NCBI GenBank assembly: GCA_033030425.1
Contig: JAUFSD010000011.1
Coordinates: forward strand, 1-64,000
Length of the DNA stretch: 64,000 nucleotides
Direction of reading: 5' to 3'
Origin: Verpa conica
Taxonomy: Eukaryota > Ascomycota > Pezizomycetes > Pezizales > Morchellaceae
This document shows, one piece after another, positions 34,501 through 46,231 of the stretch (its first letter is position 1; each line of letters opens with the position of its first letter). The position numbers and the translations under genes are program-made. A model generated the notes under the pieces. It was not told the origin of the DNA, searched no databases, and worked only from the letters and a program-made list of their open reading frames with translations.

Positions 34501-35325
34501 TGCAAAGAAGTACAGTAAAAATATAAGATTAGCTAAGTAGCTATACTCTGGGGGTTGGCTGCCATTTATTTAGCTGGGCACTTGGTTGTCATTCACAAAG
34601 GTTGACTTGGGGTAAACATGGTGACCATGGTACCCACAAAGAACCGGCTTACATACTTCAACTACAATTGTTGATCGAAATCACATTAACATCAGTTTAA
34701 CCTAGGGTGTCGTTATTTGTGTGGATTGTCACTAGAAAGGCAAAATGGCTTGTAGCCCATAACGCTGCCACCCCAGATACTGACTGGGCGAGAAGACACT
34801 AATTAGACGTCAGATAGCTCTCTAGAGTTCCATATTCTGTCATAATACAGCGGCCCTCTCTATAGGATGGGTAAGTCATTATCGCAATTGGACTATGTGA
34901 AAGTACAGGTGCGAGCAATGAATGATAGTTCGATAATACGCCTAGAGGAGGGGGGTAAGCCCGACCTCTTATACCCTACATGCCTATGGGATCGACCGCT
35001 GTCGGCCATACTCCAACAGACTATACTATTTTCATGGATACAGGCTGTTTATAGGGTTAGGGTTATAACTTTTACACCTCCACAGCTAGTTTTTCATGGT
35101 ATTATACTTACTATATATATCACGTCACTTAGTGATCATTTGGAATAGGTCTATGAAAAATATTCGGTGTACATCACGAGCACTACCTCAAGGAACAAAT
35201 ATGTGTTTATGTTTGTATAGATAGAACCGCCGCATTGATATAAGCACTTTAGAGTTCAGAAACCCCCGAGCCCTCCAGCTTCTGAAAACACCGGATACTC
35301 CAGGGCTATAGTCTGTTATAATTGT
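34501..35325. other. Intergenic sequence with a dispersed repeat
   Basis: Around 34974-35012 it has TACCCTACATGCCTATGGGA then TCGACCGCTGTCGGCCATAC, repeated in diverged form at about 44355-44400. No gene is accepted here. Confidence 0.4.
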
Positions 35326-35329
35326 TGGA

Positions 35330-35736
35330 ATGAGTGACACTCTGTGAAGTTAAGTGTGGCGAATACGGGGTGTGGCAACACCGGAGGAATAGAATCCCGG
35401 ATGGTCCGGCAGGGTAACCAAGCGGGGGAATAGTATAACCGACGGAAGGAAATTCTATCCGAGCATCGGAAGAATTGTATGGTAACGGATTGGCTTTTAC
35501 TTTGTATTGGGATTACGGAATGTTTTCTATGTTAGCGGATTTGTAACTATATAAGCAGGCTTCTCCTGCGTCTTTCTTTAGGTATCAATCAAGTTTGTGT
35601 GTCAGTTCTATCTTCTTCACTACACATCAAGTCTATTGTTTAAAAATAATTAGTGTTTCTAATAATGATTGTACGATTTACTTCTTCCCACTTAAAGCTA
35701 AAATTCTTGCACATACTATTAACTTCCATCTCACAG
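35330..35736 (+). mobile_element. LTR-like fragment
   Basis: Starts TGTTGGAATGAGTGAC, contains a TATATAAGCAGG promoter-like box near 35550 followed by TCTTTCTTTAGGTATCAATC, and ends near CTTCCATCTCACA. This is the layout of a Copia-type LTR, but no second LTR, internal domain or clean target duplication was found. It lies just downstream of the hydrolase relic. Confidence 0.45.
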
Positions 35737-35836
35737 GAGAATCTCCGGATACTGCTCACTCGGACCGCTGTAGAGCCGGTCGTCCTTACCCTTCAAAAGA
35801 AAATTAAAAAAGACACATATATAGACTCTTTGTATT

Positions 35837-36527
35837 TCAATCACCCGGAAAACATCGATCGTTCCAAGAATCCCTGCAATGTCTTCTGCTGGTTAGAGAC
35901 CAAGAAACCTGAAAAGTACCCCTATCCGAGTACATAAGATGCTCTGCACCGTCTAACACCAACGACCTCTTCCACCCACGAAGACTAGACCAGAGCGCTT
36001 TCCAGGTTGGCTCAGAATCCACATTATGTTTGTGAGTACCCATTAAGACGAACGGCTTATCCAAGCCACTCTCGATCACGGGTCTAAAAATATTTCCGTC
36101 CATGTTGATAGCTCCTTGGACCCGGTCGTTAGTAAGCATTGTGGCCGCCGCTGTAGCCCCGCCGGAAGAATGGCCGAACATTCCGGTTCCCTGAATAAGT
36201 AATCGGCCGTGCGCGCCGGGAATTAATCTCGTGAGATTTGTGGATAGTAAGTCTAGTGTGAATAGTGTGTCTTGGACTCTGGCGTATAACAGTCTCCCAA
36301 CTACGTCTGGGTCACTCATATTCATTGTTGGGTCAAGTAGAGCTACACGGCCATCGGGGATCTCAACGACGGCTGCATCGTACGGGTGATCAATTGCGAC
36401 AGCTAGGTATCCGTGTGATGCAAGCTCTTCAGTAAATGTAGTGTAGAGCCTACGATTTGCAAAATATGCGTGGGAGAAAATAACCAATTGGATCTCCTCG
36501 ATGGGTAATATTAAGGCTCCTTCATGA
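35837..36527 (-). pseudogene. Alpha/beta hydrolase (PAF-acetylhydrolase-like), 5'-disrupted
   Basis: The minus-strand frame encodes VIFSHAYFANRRLYTTF, then GHSSGG (GxSxG nucleophile elbow) and LDGAEHLMYSD near the C-terminus, which carries a His in the expected region. This matches fungal PAF-acetylhydrolase-like or chlorophyllase-like serine hydrolases, though at ~220 residues the N-terminal third is missing. The frame is open upstream to 36527, where the CATGA target duplication of a solo LTR begins. Across the insertion, the flank right of 43246 can be read in the same frame (..IKSNFHEGAL), so the gene probably extended there. The last ~30 residues look non-homologous, so the 3' end may also be altered or spliced. 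Confidence 0.7.
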
Positions 36528-36556
36528 TGTTAAATTGTACATTTGTCATGTATTAG

Positions 36557-37204
36557 TGTCGCGGGCAGCTCCGAGGATACCAACGCCACCGTCGCACGGA
36601 ACAAGACCAAAACCGGACCACACCCCATTAAGAGAGTCACCTTCGACCTCGCCCCCACTCGGCGATCGAGTCGATTGAATGCGCGCATTGTGAGCAATTT
36701 AACGGAAAGGGAATAATGGGCGCAGGAAGGCTCGTATCCGCGCACGCGAGGTTGATGGGGGTTTGTGTCTTTGGCAATAAGGTTCTCCGGGCCGACGGCC
36801 CCTCGTGGTAGTTTCGGAATTTACGTAACGTTATCGTATGACCCTGGGAGCTCTTTGTACACTTTGTATGCGGTTTGTATGGGAAAGATACCTTTCTGTT
36901 GGATATGACATATCCAACAGAAACAGTGGGGGAAATTTAGTTGGAGTGAAAAAGTTTTCTTTGGCGTTAAGGTTATTTGGGAAGCAGGGAAGAAGGGAAG
37001 AAATAGGGGAAACATATAAGGAGGCGCGCCTGAGTGATTTTCTTAGGCACGCAACGTCTTGTTTATATTGTCCAGTAAAGAAATATTACAGAGTTTTTCA
37101 CTTGTAATATCTTTTGCCATAACACCGTTCATTGTCGCCGTCTTAGTCGCTGTCACCGTCCCGTTGCCTAGGCTTTACCATACCATCCCAACCGCCCCGC
37201 CACA
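36557..37204 (+). repeat. 5' LTR of the Gypsy element
   Basis: 648 bp, TG..CA ends. Against the 3' LTR it has small insertions (ACCCTGGGAGCTC against ACCCGAGCTC; CAGTGGGGGAAATTT against CAGTGAAATTT) and a differing patch near 37021-37036. ATATCCAACAG occurs as an inverted pair near 36895-36921. Confidence 0.95.
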
Positions 37205-37246
37205 CTACGTTGCGTCTCTTCAAGCCTACCCAACAACACTGTACCA

Positions 37247-38723
37247 ATGTCTGCCAGTAGTGGCCCCCGGGACCCTCCGGCATTTCGCTCCCAGCTACCC
37301 TCGATGATTTTACCACCGCCTATAACACCGACGCCGCCCAGTTCCACGCCAATCTTCTGCAGTATGCAGCCAAACTCCAGGAAAACAACATCCGACTCCG
37401 CAACGAAAGAAACGGACACCTTCAAGCGGCTACGGAGGCACAAGCCAGCCTCAACAATGCCGAGGAAGCCATCGTCACCGCTGAAGAAACCGCCCAACGT
37501 CTTACCACCGCCAACACCGTTCTTGCTCACCGAGTAACCAGCTTGGAAAACGATCTTCGCAGCCCGAACCGCCGCGGAAGGAGGAGAATTCCAACTCCAC
37601 CTCCCCTCGATATCAATGACCCCGTCGCCCCCAGAAGATCTGACAAAATCCCTGACCCTCCAATGTTCAATGGTAACCGCGCGGCCCTGAAACCCTTTGT
37701 CGCCCAACTTCGCAATAAACTCCGTAACAATGCCGATCGTTTTTCCAATGAAGCCGCCAAAGTCGGATATGCTTTTAACCGTCTGGAGGGAGTCGCCTTG
37801 AACCAGGTACTCCCTTATGCAACTGCCACTGGAATTGACTTTGCCAACGTTGAAGCTCTCATCACCGTCTTGAACTCTGCCTTCGCCGACCCTGATCCTC
37901 ATGGAACTGCAAGGAGGAACTCCACAACCTCAAACAGAAAAACAAGGACTTCTCCTCCTATCTCGCTGACTTCCGTCGCATCATGGCAGACCTTGGGTAC
38001 GATGACTCCGCCAAGAGAGACGCCCTTCGGGAGGGTCTCTCTGAGGAAATGAAGGACCAACTTGTCGGTCGCCGCGTCCCTGTTGATGCCCATGGTGCAG
38101 CCACGTTCGATCTCTACGTCGCCGACCTTCTTGTTGTGGATAATGACCTCCGTGTTCGCAAGGAAGAGAAGAGGGGCTCAAGGTCCTTCGGAAACTTCCA
38201 ACATCAACCTGCCCCCCGCGCTTCTGCTCCTGCCCCCGTTGCCAGTTCTGGCTACCATCCGTCATTCGCCCCTGGAGGTTTGGCTCCCATGAATCTCAGT
38301 GCTTTCGTCCCCCGTCCTGCTGGTCAACCCCGTGGTCCTCTTTCCCCCGAGGAAAAACAGAGGCGTTTTGCCTCGGGGCTTTGTATGTATTGCGGCCAGA
38401 GTGGCCATGTTTTTGCCAATTGTCCTTTATCTCGTTCCGGCCCACGTGCCACCCCTTCGTCCTTTAGTATGCGCGGCGCCGCAATTACTCCATCTCCTTT
38501 TGGTCTTCTTTCTGGTGCTGCTGCTTCTGTTTCTGGGTCTTCTGTTGCGGCGGTGTCCCCATCTCCAATATTTCCGTTTCTGGCTCTCCTGTTCCTTCTT
38601 CGTCTTCTGTGGCCGGTGCGCCACCTAGGTCTTCCTTTGCTTCTTCTTCTCGTTCGGGCGGCGACCCGCGTTATCAATCTTCTTCTTCCGATCAGCAGGG
38701 TTTTCAGTAGTCCCCGCCTTTAA
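37247..38723 (+). pseudogene. Gypsy Gag, frameshifted
   Basis: Capsid/nucleocapsid precursor. A coiled-coil-like N-terminal stretch (about 37330-37560, rich in Ala, Glu, Asn) precedes the capsid region PPMFNGNRAALKPFVAQLR (~37660) and LNQVLPYA, and a CCHC zinc knuckle CMYCGQSGHVFANC lies at about 38385-38430. The frame shifts near 37915, between PDPHGTA and ELHNLKQKNKDF. The first ATG at 37247 is in a different frame from the coiled coil, so the start is also disturbed. Confidence 0.85.
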
Positions 38724-38757
38724 CTGGCCCTGCCCAGGGACCTTTAACGATTTTTCT

Positions 38758-41700
38758 TTGACTGCATTTTCTATTTCTGGCTTTTCGGTATCAAACATTG
38801 TTGTGGAGGAAGATTCTTTGGATGGTGAGCATTTGGTAGTAGCATGTACCTTATCCACCAATACAAAGACAGTAAAAACCCACGCTCTGATTGATACTGG
38901 TGCCTCCGGATATGCTTTCATTGATGAATCGTTCGCGCGCCAGCATTCTTTTCCCCTGTTACCGTTAAAAACTCCCCGGGCTCTAGAAGTCATAGACGGC
39001 CGAAGCGTAGCCTCCGGGGACATTACCCATCTTTCCCATCTTGGTCTCTCTATAGGGGGACACCAGGAGCATGCGCCGTTTTTTGTCACTTCCCTTGGAC
39101 ACTATCCTCTTGTTTTAGGCATTCCCTGGATGAAGCACCATGATGTGGCCATCAGGTTTGCCTCCAATCATGTCTCCTTCGGTTCCGATTACTGCATGAA
39201 ACACTGCACCTCCTCCACCATTCCCGTCGTCTCCACTGGTATCTCCCCCCCGGCTCCCGCTCTCAAGAAAATTTCCATTGCAATGATTGGGGCTGTCCCC
39301 TTCTCCTTTTTGGCTAGAAAGAAGTCTTCTCGCATTTTGTCAATCTCCCTTTATGAGATTAACAAAGCTATTGACCATAAGACTACCAAAGAGGATTGGA
39401 AGGCTAAAGTTCCGGTTGAGTACCATGATTTTTTGGATATGTTCGACGAACAGATCGCAAAAAACATGCCCCCACGCCGTATTTATGATCATAAGATTCC
39501 CCTGAGGGATGGAAAGGAACCCCCCTTTGGCCCCCTATATGGAATGTCTCGCGAGGAACTCGTCGCACTCAAAGAATACCTAGAGGACAATTTGTCCAAA
39601 GGATACATTAGAGACAGCTCCTCTCCTGCCGGTGCCCCTGTATTGTTCGCCAAGAAAGACGACGGAAGTCTCCGTCTCTGTGTTGACTACCGAGGAATTA
39701 ACGAAATAACTATTAAAAATCGATATCCCCTTCCTCTCATTCGAGAAACCTTGGATCGCTTAGCTAAAGCAAAGTGGTACACCAAGTTGGACCTCAGGAT
39801 GGGATACAATCAAGTACGCATGGCAGAAAACGAGGAATGGAAAACCGCCTTCAGGACCCGGTATGGCCACTTTGAATACACCGTAATGCCCTTCGGACTT
39901 ACCAATGCCCCCGCAACCTTTCAGCACTTTATCAATGATTCCTTACGCAAGTACCTCGACGTCTTTTGCACTGCCTACCTTGACGACATTTTGATCTACA
40001 GTAACACTCTGGAAGAACACAAGGTCCACGTTCGTAAGATACTGGAAGCTCTGAAGGAAAATGGGATCTTTCTCAAACCTGAGAAATGTGAATTTCACGT
40101 TCAATCCACAAAGTACTTGGGTCTAATCATCTCCCCTAACGGCGTCGCAATGGACCCTAAGAAAGTGTCTGCCATCAGGGAATGGTCTGCCCCAAGGAAT
40201 GTGAAGGAAGTACAAGGGTTTATTGGGTTTGCGAATTTTTACCGGCGTTTTATTTTGGGTTTTTCTAATCTTGCCTCTCCTATTACTGCTCTTACGAAAA
40301 AGGATACACCGTTCATATGGTCTCCGGAGTGCGAAGAAGCCTTCGAGAAAATGAAAGAAGCTTTTACCTCAGCTCCCATTCTCATGCACTTTGACGCCGA
40401 CCGACCAATAGTGGTGGAAACCGATGCTTCCGATTATGTCTCCGCGGGTATCTTGTCCCAGTATGATGAAAACAACGTCCTCCGTCCGGTGGCCTTTTTC
40501 TCCAAAAAACATTCGCCCGCCGAATGCAATTACGAAATTTACGACAAAGAGCTACTAGCAATCATCAGAGCCTTTGAAGAATGGAGACCAGAGTTGGAGA
40601 GTACCGAAGAGCCAATCTCCGTCATCACCGATCACCGTAATCTGGAATATTTTATGTCCACCAAGCAGTTGAATCGTCGCCAGGCCAGGTGGTCCGAGTT
40701 TCTATCTCGTTTTAATTTTAAAATTTCATATCGTCCAGGGAAACAAGGGGGGAAACCCGATGCACTAACTAGGAGATCTGGAGATCTACCTAAAGAGGGG
40801 GATGAAAGATTGGCTCATCAGAGTCAAATAGTGTTGAAAAGGGAAAATTTTGACAGTAAGCTTGGTTTGTTTACGGGTTCTTTGTCAAATGAACCCGCTC
40901 AAGGAACGACCCCACTGGAAAAGTTGTTTACCAAAGCCTATGCTAATGATTCCGCCCCTCAAAAAATTCTAGAACTTCTTCGCCAGGGTGTGCAACATTC
41001 AAAGGAAATAACCCTGGCTGAGTGCACCAACGTCAATGGAAAACTTTGCTATCGAGGCACCCTTTACGTCCCAGACCACAACGAATTAAAGCTGGAATTG
41101 CTGAAACAGTACCACGACTCCCCCTCCGCCGGCCATCCAGGACGCTCAAAGACCTTCGAACTTCTGAGTAGAGACTACTACTGGCCAAAGATGGGAAGTT
41201 TCGTGAAGCGATATGTTAAGAATTGTCACACTTGTAGCCGCAGCAAACCATCGTACAATGCCCCGTCTGGAATTCTTCGTCCTGCCCATTCCAAATCAAC
41301 CTTGGCAGGACATTTCCATGGACTTCGTCACTGGCCTACCGTCGAGTAATGGGTACGATGCCATTTTCGTTGTGGTCGATAGACTCTCCAAGATGCGCCA
41401 TCTCCTCCCCTGCCATACCACTGCCAACGCTCAAGACGTCGCACGTTTGTACCTTGAAAACGTCTGGAAACTTCACGGCCTCCCTCTTACGGTAATCTCG
41501 GATCGCGGAACTCAGTTCACGTCCCAGTTCTGGCAATGCCTGTGTAAACAGTTGAAGATTGAGTCCAAATTATCTACGGCCTTCCATCCTCAGACCGATG
41601 GACAAACAGAACGCGTCAACGCTGTAATGGAACAGTACCTCCGAAGCTTTGTGTCTTATCAACAAGACGACTGGTCCAGCTGGCTTCCCATTGCCGAGTT

Positions 41701-42370
41701 CGCGGCTAACAATCACTTTTCGGAAACCACCAAAGTTAGCCCGTTCTTCGCCAATTACGGATTCCACCCTCGGTTTACCCTTGACTTGGTCCCTCATGAT
41801 AGGTCCCCCCCCAGTATTGACGCTCGGAAGTTTGCCCAGAAAATGGAAGACTTACACGACTACCTTCGCGGAGAAATGAAGCTCGCTCAAGATGCCCAAG
41901 CAAAACACTGCCAATGCCCATCGTATCCCTGCTCCCGACTATAAAGTTGGAGATCAAGTTTGGCTGTCTGCCAAAAATATCCGAACCCAGAGGCCCTCAA
42001 AGAAATTGGACTGGAAACAACTTGGTCGGTTTACCGTTAAGAAGGTTATCAGTCCCTATGCCTACGAACTTGATCTTCCAGCTACCATGGCCAATCATCC
42101 CGTGTTTCACGTTTCCCAGCTTCGCCCCGTCGCCACTGATCCCATTCCCGGCCATGTTCCTCCCCCTGCTCCAGTTATTGTTGAAGGAGAAACGGAGTGG
42201 GAAGTGGAGGAGATTCTCGACGCCCGGCCACGGCATCAAAGGCCCTCAGTACCTCGTCAAGTGGACAGGCTATGACCTACCTACGTGGGATACCCCCGAA
42301 TACATTGAACAATGCGCTGCCCTCGACATCTTCTATCAGCGACATCCAACCAAGCCTGACTTTCGCCAAA
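38758..42370 (+). pseudogene. Gypsy Pol with chromodomain, frameshifted
   Basis: From 38758: aspartic protease with IDTGASGY (~38895), reverse transcriptase with DGSLRLCVDYRG, KLDLRMGYNQ, and catalytic YLDD (~39978), RNase H with ETDAS and ITDHRNLEYF, and the integrase HHCC zinc domain (HPGRSKTF..CHTCSRSK). Near 41290 the frame shifts; the integrase core continues to 41944 with DFVTGLP, SDRGTQF and the later Glu of its DDE triad. Further shifts near 41910 and 42235 separate the GPF/chromo-like tail: [31 protein letters not shown], then [10 protein letters not shown], which are halves of one chromodomain. Protein order fits chromoviruses, whose chromodomain steers integration to heterochromatin. 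Four or more one-base shifts with otherwise well-kept codons suggest recent decay or assembly errors. Confidence 0.92.
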
Positions 42371-42416
42371 GCCTCACTAGTTCTCCTGGGAAGTCGAACC
42401 TCGGGGAGGGGCCTCC

Positions 42417-43060
42417 TGTCGCGGGCAGCTCCGAGGATACCAACGCCACCGTCGCACGGAACAAGACCAAAACCGGACCACACCCCATTAAGAGAGTCAC
42501 CTTCGACCTCGCCCCCACTCGGCGATCGAGTCGATTGAATGCGCGCATTGTGAGCAATTTAACGGAAAGGGAATAATGGGCGCAGGAAGGCTCGTATCCG
42601 CGCACGCGAGGTTGATGGGGGTTTGTGTCTTTGGCAATAAGGTTCTCCGGGCCGACGGCCCCTCGTGGTAGTTTCGGAATTTACGTAACGTTATCGTATG
42701 ACCCGAGCTCTTTGTACACTTTGTATGCGGTTTGTATGGGAAAGATACCTTTCTGTTGGATATGACATATCCAACAGAAACAGTGAAATTTAGTTGGAGT
42801 GAAAAAGTTTTCTTTGGCGTTAAGGTTATTTGGGAAGCAGAGAAGAAGGGAAGAAATAGGGGAAACATATAAGGAGGGGCCTCGCCCCGAGGATTTTCTT
42901 AGGCACGCAACGTCTTGTTTATATTGTCCAGTAAAGAAATATTACAGAGTTTTTCACTTGTAATATCTTTTGCCATAACACCGTTCATTGTCGCCGTCTT
43001 AGTCGCTGTCACCGTCCCGTTGCCTAGGCTTTACCATACCATCCCAACCGCCCCGCCACA
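42417..43060 (+). repeat. 3' LTR of the Gypsy element
   Basis: 644 bp, near identical to the 5' LTR, followed by ATTAG. The palindromic patch GGGGCCTCGCCCCGA near 42876-42890 replaces the 5' LTR's GGCGCGCCTGAGTGA. Confidence 0.95.
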
Positions 43061-43246
43061 ATTAGTCATGTATTAAAATAATGGAATTATCTTGATTGCT
43101 GTGGAAACCTACGGAATAAGGAAGAGCATTCCGGCGAGAATGACTCACATTGTTTTGTGTAACAGAAATTATTGTATAAATAGGGGACGAATCTCCCACT
43201 TGTTTAATAGAATCATCATCTTCACTTTACACTGAACTTCACATGA

Positions 43247-44584
43247 AAGTTGCTTTTGATCAGTGTGGTCAACAAGGCCCTCCCCTATGCTCGCCTCGAG
43301 GTGGCTCGAGGTAAATAGCAATGAATTTAAAAAGAATTACAGACTCTAGTAGCAGCAAAATAGGTCATCCTGGCTATCACTACTATAGTATAGAAATTGG
43401 AAGTGGAAACAGAGAAGAGAATTGAGTATGGAGATGTGTCTTATAGCAAGAATGGTGGTATTTATCTACAGAACTAGCTAGGCTAGTATATATAAACTAT
43501 CTAATAGCACTCAAATCATATTACTAAAAATAGTCTTATACCTGGAGGACAAGCTCCTAAAATTTAAGGCGAGGCCAATGCCAGAGGTCTACAAAGCCGA
43601 GACGCCTTGGGGCCACCCCTTTGGCTCACCTCGAGCGGCCTCGTGGACCACCTTGCTTTTGATTGACCCTAAAGTCCCGTTAGAGAGGTGAAGAATTTTC
43701 TCAAAGTACACAGCGGTTACAGATCCCGGAGTAGTGTTTGTCATGGCGATTCGGGGTGATTTCTGAGCTAATGGACCCGCCCCGGCCCGGGTTCGGGGCC
43801 TGATTTCGATGAAGGAACCGCCCCAATAGAGGGATAACCAGCGGGGCCCCGTTGGGCGCACTACCGTTAATTAGGTTAAATTTCGATTAATGGGGAATAT
43901 TTAAAGGGCAAACCCGATCTGGCCGGGGAATGGAGCGGTTCGGGGCGGTTTCTTGGCGTGGTTCCCCGGTTAGTTTGGGACCCACTCCTCCATGGCGAAC
44001 ACTATACTTGACAAATGTACAAAATAACAGTAAGAAGCGTTTCCCACTTCTTAGTGTTAAAATACTTACCTGATGAAGAGAATAAATTTCCCATTAAGTG
44101 ATAAGGGGGCAGTATAATGTTCACAAAGTATGGGTATGAGAGAGGAAGTGCTGCACGAAAAATGAAAAAGCCTCATTTCTTGATTTTGGAACCAGCAAAA
44201 GCAGAAATTAATAATCGTAGAGTTTGTCCTGTAAGCTATATATAGGAATATTATTTCATACTTCAAAAACTAGGTTTGATTGTCTTTACTTTTCTGGGCT
44301 AACAACGGTATCATAGAATAGCTATCGAAGGGTCACAGACTAGACTTCACGTACCCTACATGCCTATAACCTCATGGATCGACCACTGTTGGCCATACTG
44401 TATTATTTTCGCCTGGGCCAAGGAAAAGCTAGCCTCCCGAAACAATAGATGGTTGTGTTTAAACAAATTACCCAAAACCTCGGGTATAGTCCACCAAACT
44501 AATTACAAGAGATAGTAGGCGATGAAGTATGATCCAACCTACGGGCCATGGAGGCTCTTATAGTAGCTACCAAGTATGTGTAGA
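43247..44584. other. Repeat-derived intergenic stretch
   Basis: GC-rich, diverged sequence at 43560-43990 (CTCGAGGTGG, GGCCCGGGTTCGG and similar) with no accepted gene. At 44355-44400 a TACCCTACATGCC..GGATCGACC block repeats that at 34974-35012. Confidence 0.4.
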
Positions 44585-44586
44585 TA

Positions 44587-44782
44587 CACTATTGACCCGA
44601 TAGATTGGCTATGTGGGCGCCAACCCCACCTATTCTTAATAGTATTCCCTAAACTTGTTTGAGCTTTCTCTAAACCCATCAAAGCTAGCTCATCATAATA
44701 ATCCTTACTATCAGATAACAAGTTTACATATGATGAGAAGTGGTAGCGGTGCCCACATAGCCAATTTATCGAGCAAATACAG
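44587..44782. mobile_element. MITE family 1, copy 1 (TA target)
   Basis: Inverted ends with core GATARATTGGCTATGYGGGC surround ~110 bp of unique centre that includes TCTAAACCCATCAAAGCTAG. TA dinucleotides flank both ends. A sister copy is at 60584-60778, and the centre is conserved between them, so this is one family. Non-coding; probably a Tc1/mariner-driven MITE. Confidence 0.82.
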
Positions 44783-44859
44783 TAGGTCATTTATAGGACC
44801 CTCAGTTTATATCTAATGAGACATTTTTGTGTGAACATCACCTGACTGGTCCACATATA

Positions 44860-45000
44860 CAGTTTCCGGTAGAATTATTGTGGAAACAAGGGTTATGAGC
44901 AGGGGTTTTGTAGCCAATATTGACGGCCGAGAACTAAGGAGGCCAATCAAGGACATTGGTCTTGCACGCCACACTTCCACAATACTTCTACCGCAAGCTG
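44860..45000. mobile_element. MITE family 2, copy 1 (TA target)
   Basis: Ends CAGTTTCCGGTAGAATTATT.. and ..ACTTCTACCGCAAGCTG are inverted repeats flanked by TA. 141 bp. A sister copy is at 61128-61265. Non-coding. Confidence 0.83.
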
Positions 45001-45012
45001 TACTTATGGTTA

Positions 45013-45122
45013 CAGTCGCTCATCCCCATGCGGCGAATAGGTGTCTTCATATGCGTTGAATAGGAGAGTGGATTAGGGTTATTTATTTGAGTCCCTGCTC
45101 GCCACACGGGGGTGAACGACTG
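45013..45122. mobile_element. MITE family 3 (TA target)
   Basis: Ends CAGTCGCTCATCCCCATGCG and CGCCACACGGGGGTGAACGA-CTG are inverted, flanked by TA at 45011-45012 and 45123-45124. 110 bp. It lies only 12 bp from the end of the family 2 element. Confidence 0.78.
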
Positions 45123-45132
45123 TAATCATAAG

Positions 45133-45670
45133 CCTTCACAATAGCAATACAGATGCCACGTGAGAATTATGGAACAATAACGGCATGAGGGTCACGCTCC
45201 CAAACAGAGGCATCGACACCCCCCACTTATCTATAAGTCAAACATTACGTGAAGTTAGGCTCCATATCCACTCACAAGCCTTGGGGACCGTAGACCGACC
45301 GATATTACAATAAAACTCTTGTTGGGTGTTTAGAGTCACTGGTAATAGAAAGAGAATTAGCCTATCAGCGTTCACAAGTGCTCCGGTGGTCCGTGCACGC
45401 GGGGCTGATAACAAATCTGCTATGAGCTCGCTTGAAATATATTCCAGTGATAATGTCACCTAGGAGCAGTCACTAAGACGCAGCCGGTGAACTCACAAAG
45501 AAAAGTCTTGTATTAAGTAAGAAACATGGTAATCATGATGGTCCATGACCTAGCACAAAAGGTTTTAAGTAACCTCCAAGGCACGCCAAGCCTCACGTGA
45601 CAGATAAGGCCCTTTCTCATACAATACCCTTCCTCCCAATCTGCTTCACCACCTCATCGTCTCAAACATC
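45133..45670. promoter_or_regulatory. Upstream region of the small ankyrin gene
   Basis: No gene or strong repeat was found. The last ~100 bp are pyrimidine-rich (CCCTTCCTCCCAATCTGCTT), typical of fungal promoters directly upstream of an ATG. Confidence 0.35.
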
Positions 45671-46231
45671 ATGGAACACCTCTCGCGACTCTGGGCATCA
45701 GTAACGCAAACACCTTTCCAGAGCGCGGCCAACGGGCCCCCACCAGGTTTTCAGATGCCCCCCTTGATAACAGCAGTGACTAATCATGATATTGAGGCCA
45801 CGCGGGATCTTCTAATGCGTGGGGCTGATGTAAACGCAAAAGATGATCTAGATCACGCGCCGCTACACTATGCGGCAATGTCGGGGAATGTGGACATGGT
45901 GGTACTCCTACTCGACCATGGGACAGATATTGAGGCGAGAGCTGGTGCTGATAAGAAGAATCCCGGGACATCTGCACTTACGGCGGCGGTCGCAAGCAAC
46001 GAAGAGGGTACCGCTAAGATTCTAATGGCAAGAGGTGCAACAACGAGTTCGAAGGAACTCACAGAGTGTGGGATGGCCAACTACATAAGATGGATGTCTG
46101 AGGGTATGTTTATTGCTCCCCAGGGGTGTTGGAGGTTGGGTTGGATCTTTACTAATCTCCAAAACATCGTTACAGATCAGTTCAAGCGTTATAGACAAAG
46201 CCTAACACACTTCAAGTTTTCGGAAAGGTAA
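45671..46231 (+). CDS. Small ankyrin-repeat protein
   Basis: The ATG at 45671 lies in a pyrimidine-rich leader context. About three ankyrin repeats are visible (PLITAVTNHDIEATRDLLMR, HAPLHYAAMSGNVDMVVLLL, SALTAAVASNEEGTAKILMA). An optional 72-nt intron at 46104-46175 (GTATGT donor, TACTAAT branch, TTACAG acceptor) keeps the frame; because 72 is divisible by three the unspliced frame is also open, giving 186 residues unspliced or 162 spliced. The strong splice signals favour 162. No other domain is present. It could be a stand-alone protein-interaction module or a truncated member of the larger ankyrin family nearby. Confidence 0.7.
   Translation: MEHLSRLWASVTQTPFQSAANGPPPGFQMPPLITAVTNHDIEATRDLLMRGADVNAKDDLDHAPLHYAAMSGNVDMVVLLLDHGTDIEARAGADKKNPGTSALTAAVASNEEGTAKILMARGATTSSKELTECGMANYIRWMSEGMFIAPQGCWRLGWIFTNLQNIVTDQFKRYRQSLTHFKFSER

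Larger units (their letters stand above)
36557..43060 (+). mobile_element. Gypsy-type LTR retrotransposon (chromovirus), recently inserted
   Basis: Two LTRs (36557-37204 and 42417-43060) begin TGTCGCGGGC and end CCGCCACA, with an exact 5-bp duplication ATTAG at 36552-36556 and 43061-43065. The body codes for Gag with a zinc knuckle, then protease, reverse transcriptase, RNase H, integrase and a chromodomain in Gypsy order. A GGGGAGGGG purine tract precedes the 3' LTR. The LTRs differ by only a few indels and substitutions, so the insertion is young, yet several coding frameshifts exist. It lies inside an older solo LTR. Confidence 0.96.
36528..43241. mobile_element. Solo LTR (~205 bp) with nested Gypsy insertion
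   Basis: The outer element consists of 36528-36556 and 43066-43241. It starts TGTTAAATTG, ends ACTTCA (TG..CA) and is flanked by CATGA at 36523-36527 and 43242-43246, a 5-bp duplication. It contains TGTATAAATAGGGGACG, a promoter-like box. It is a short LTR left after recombination or a TRIM-like piece, inserted in the hydrolase gene and later split by the Gypsy element at 36557-43060. Confidence 0.75.
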
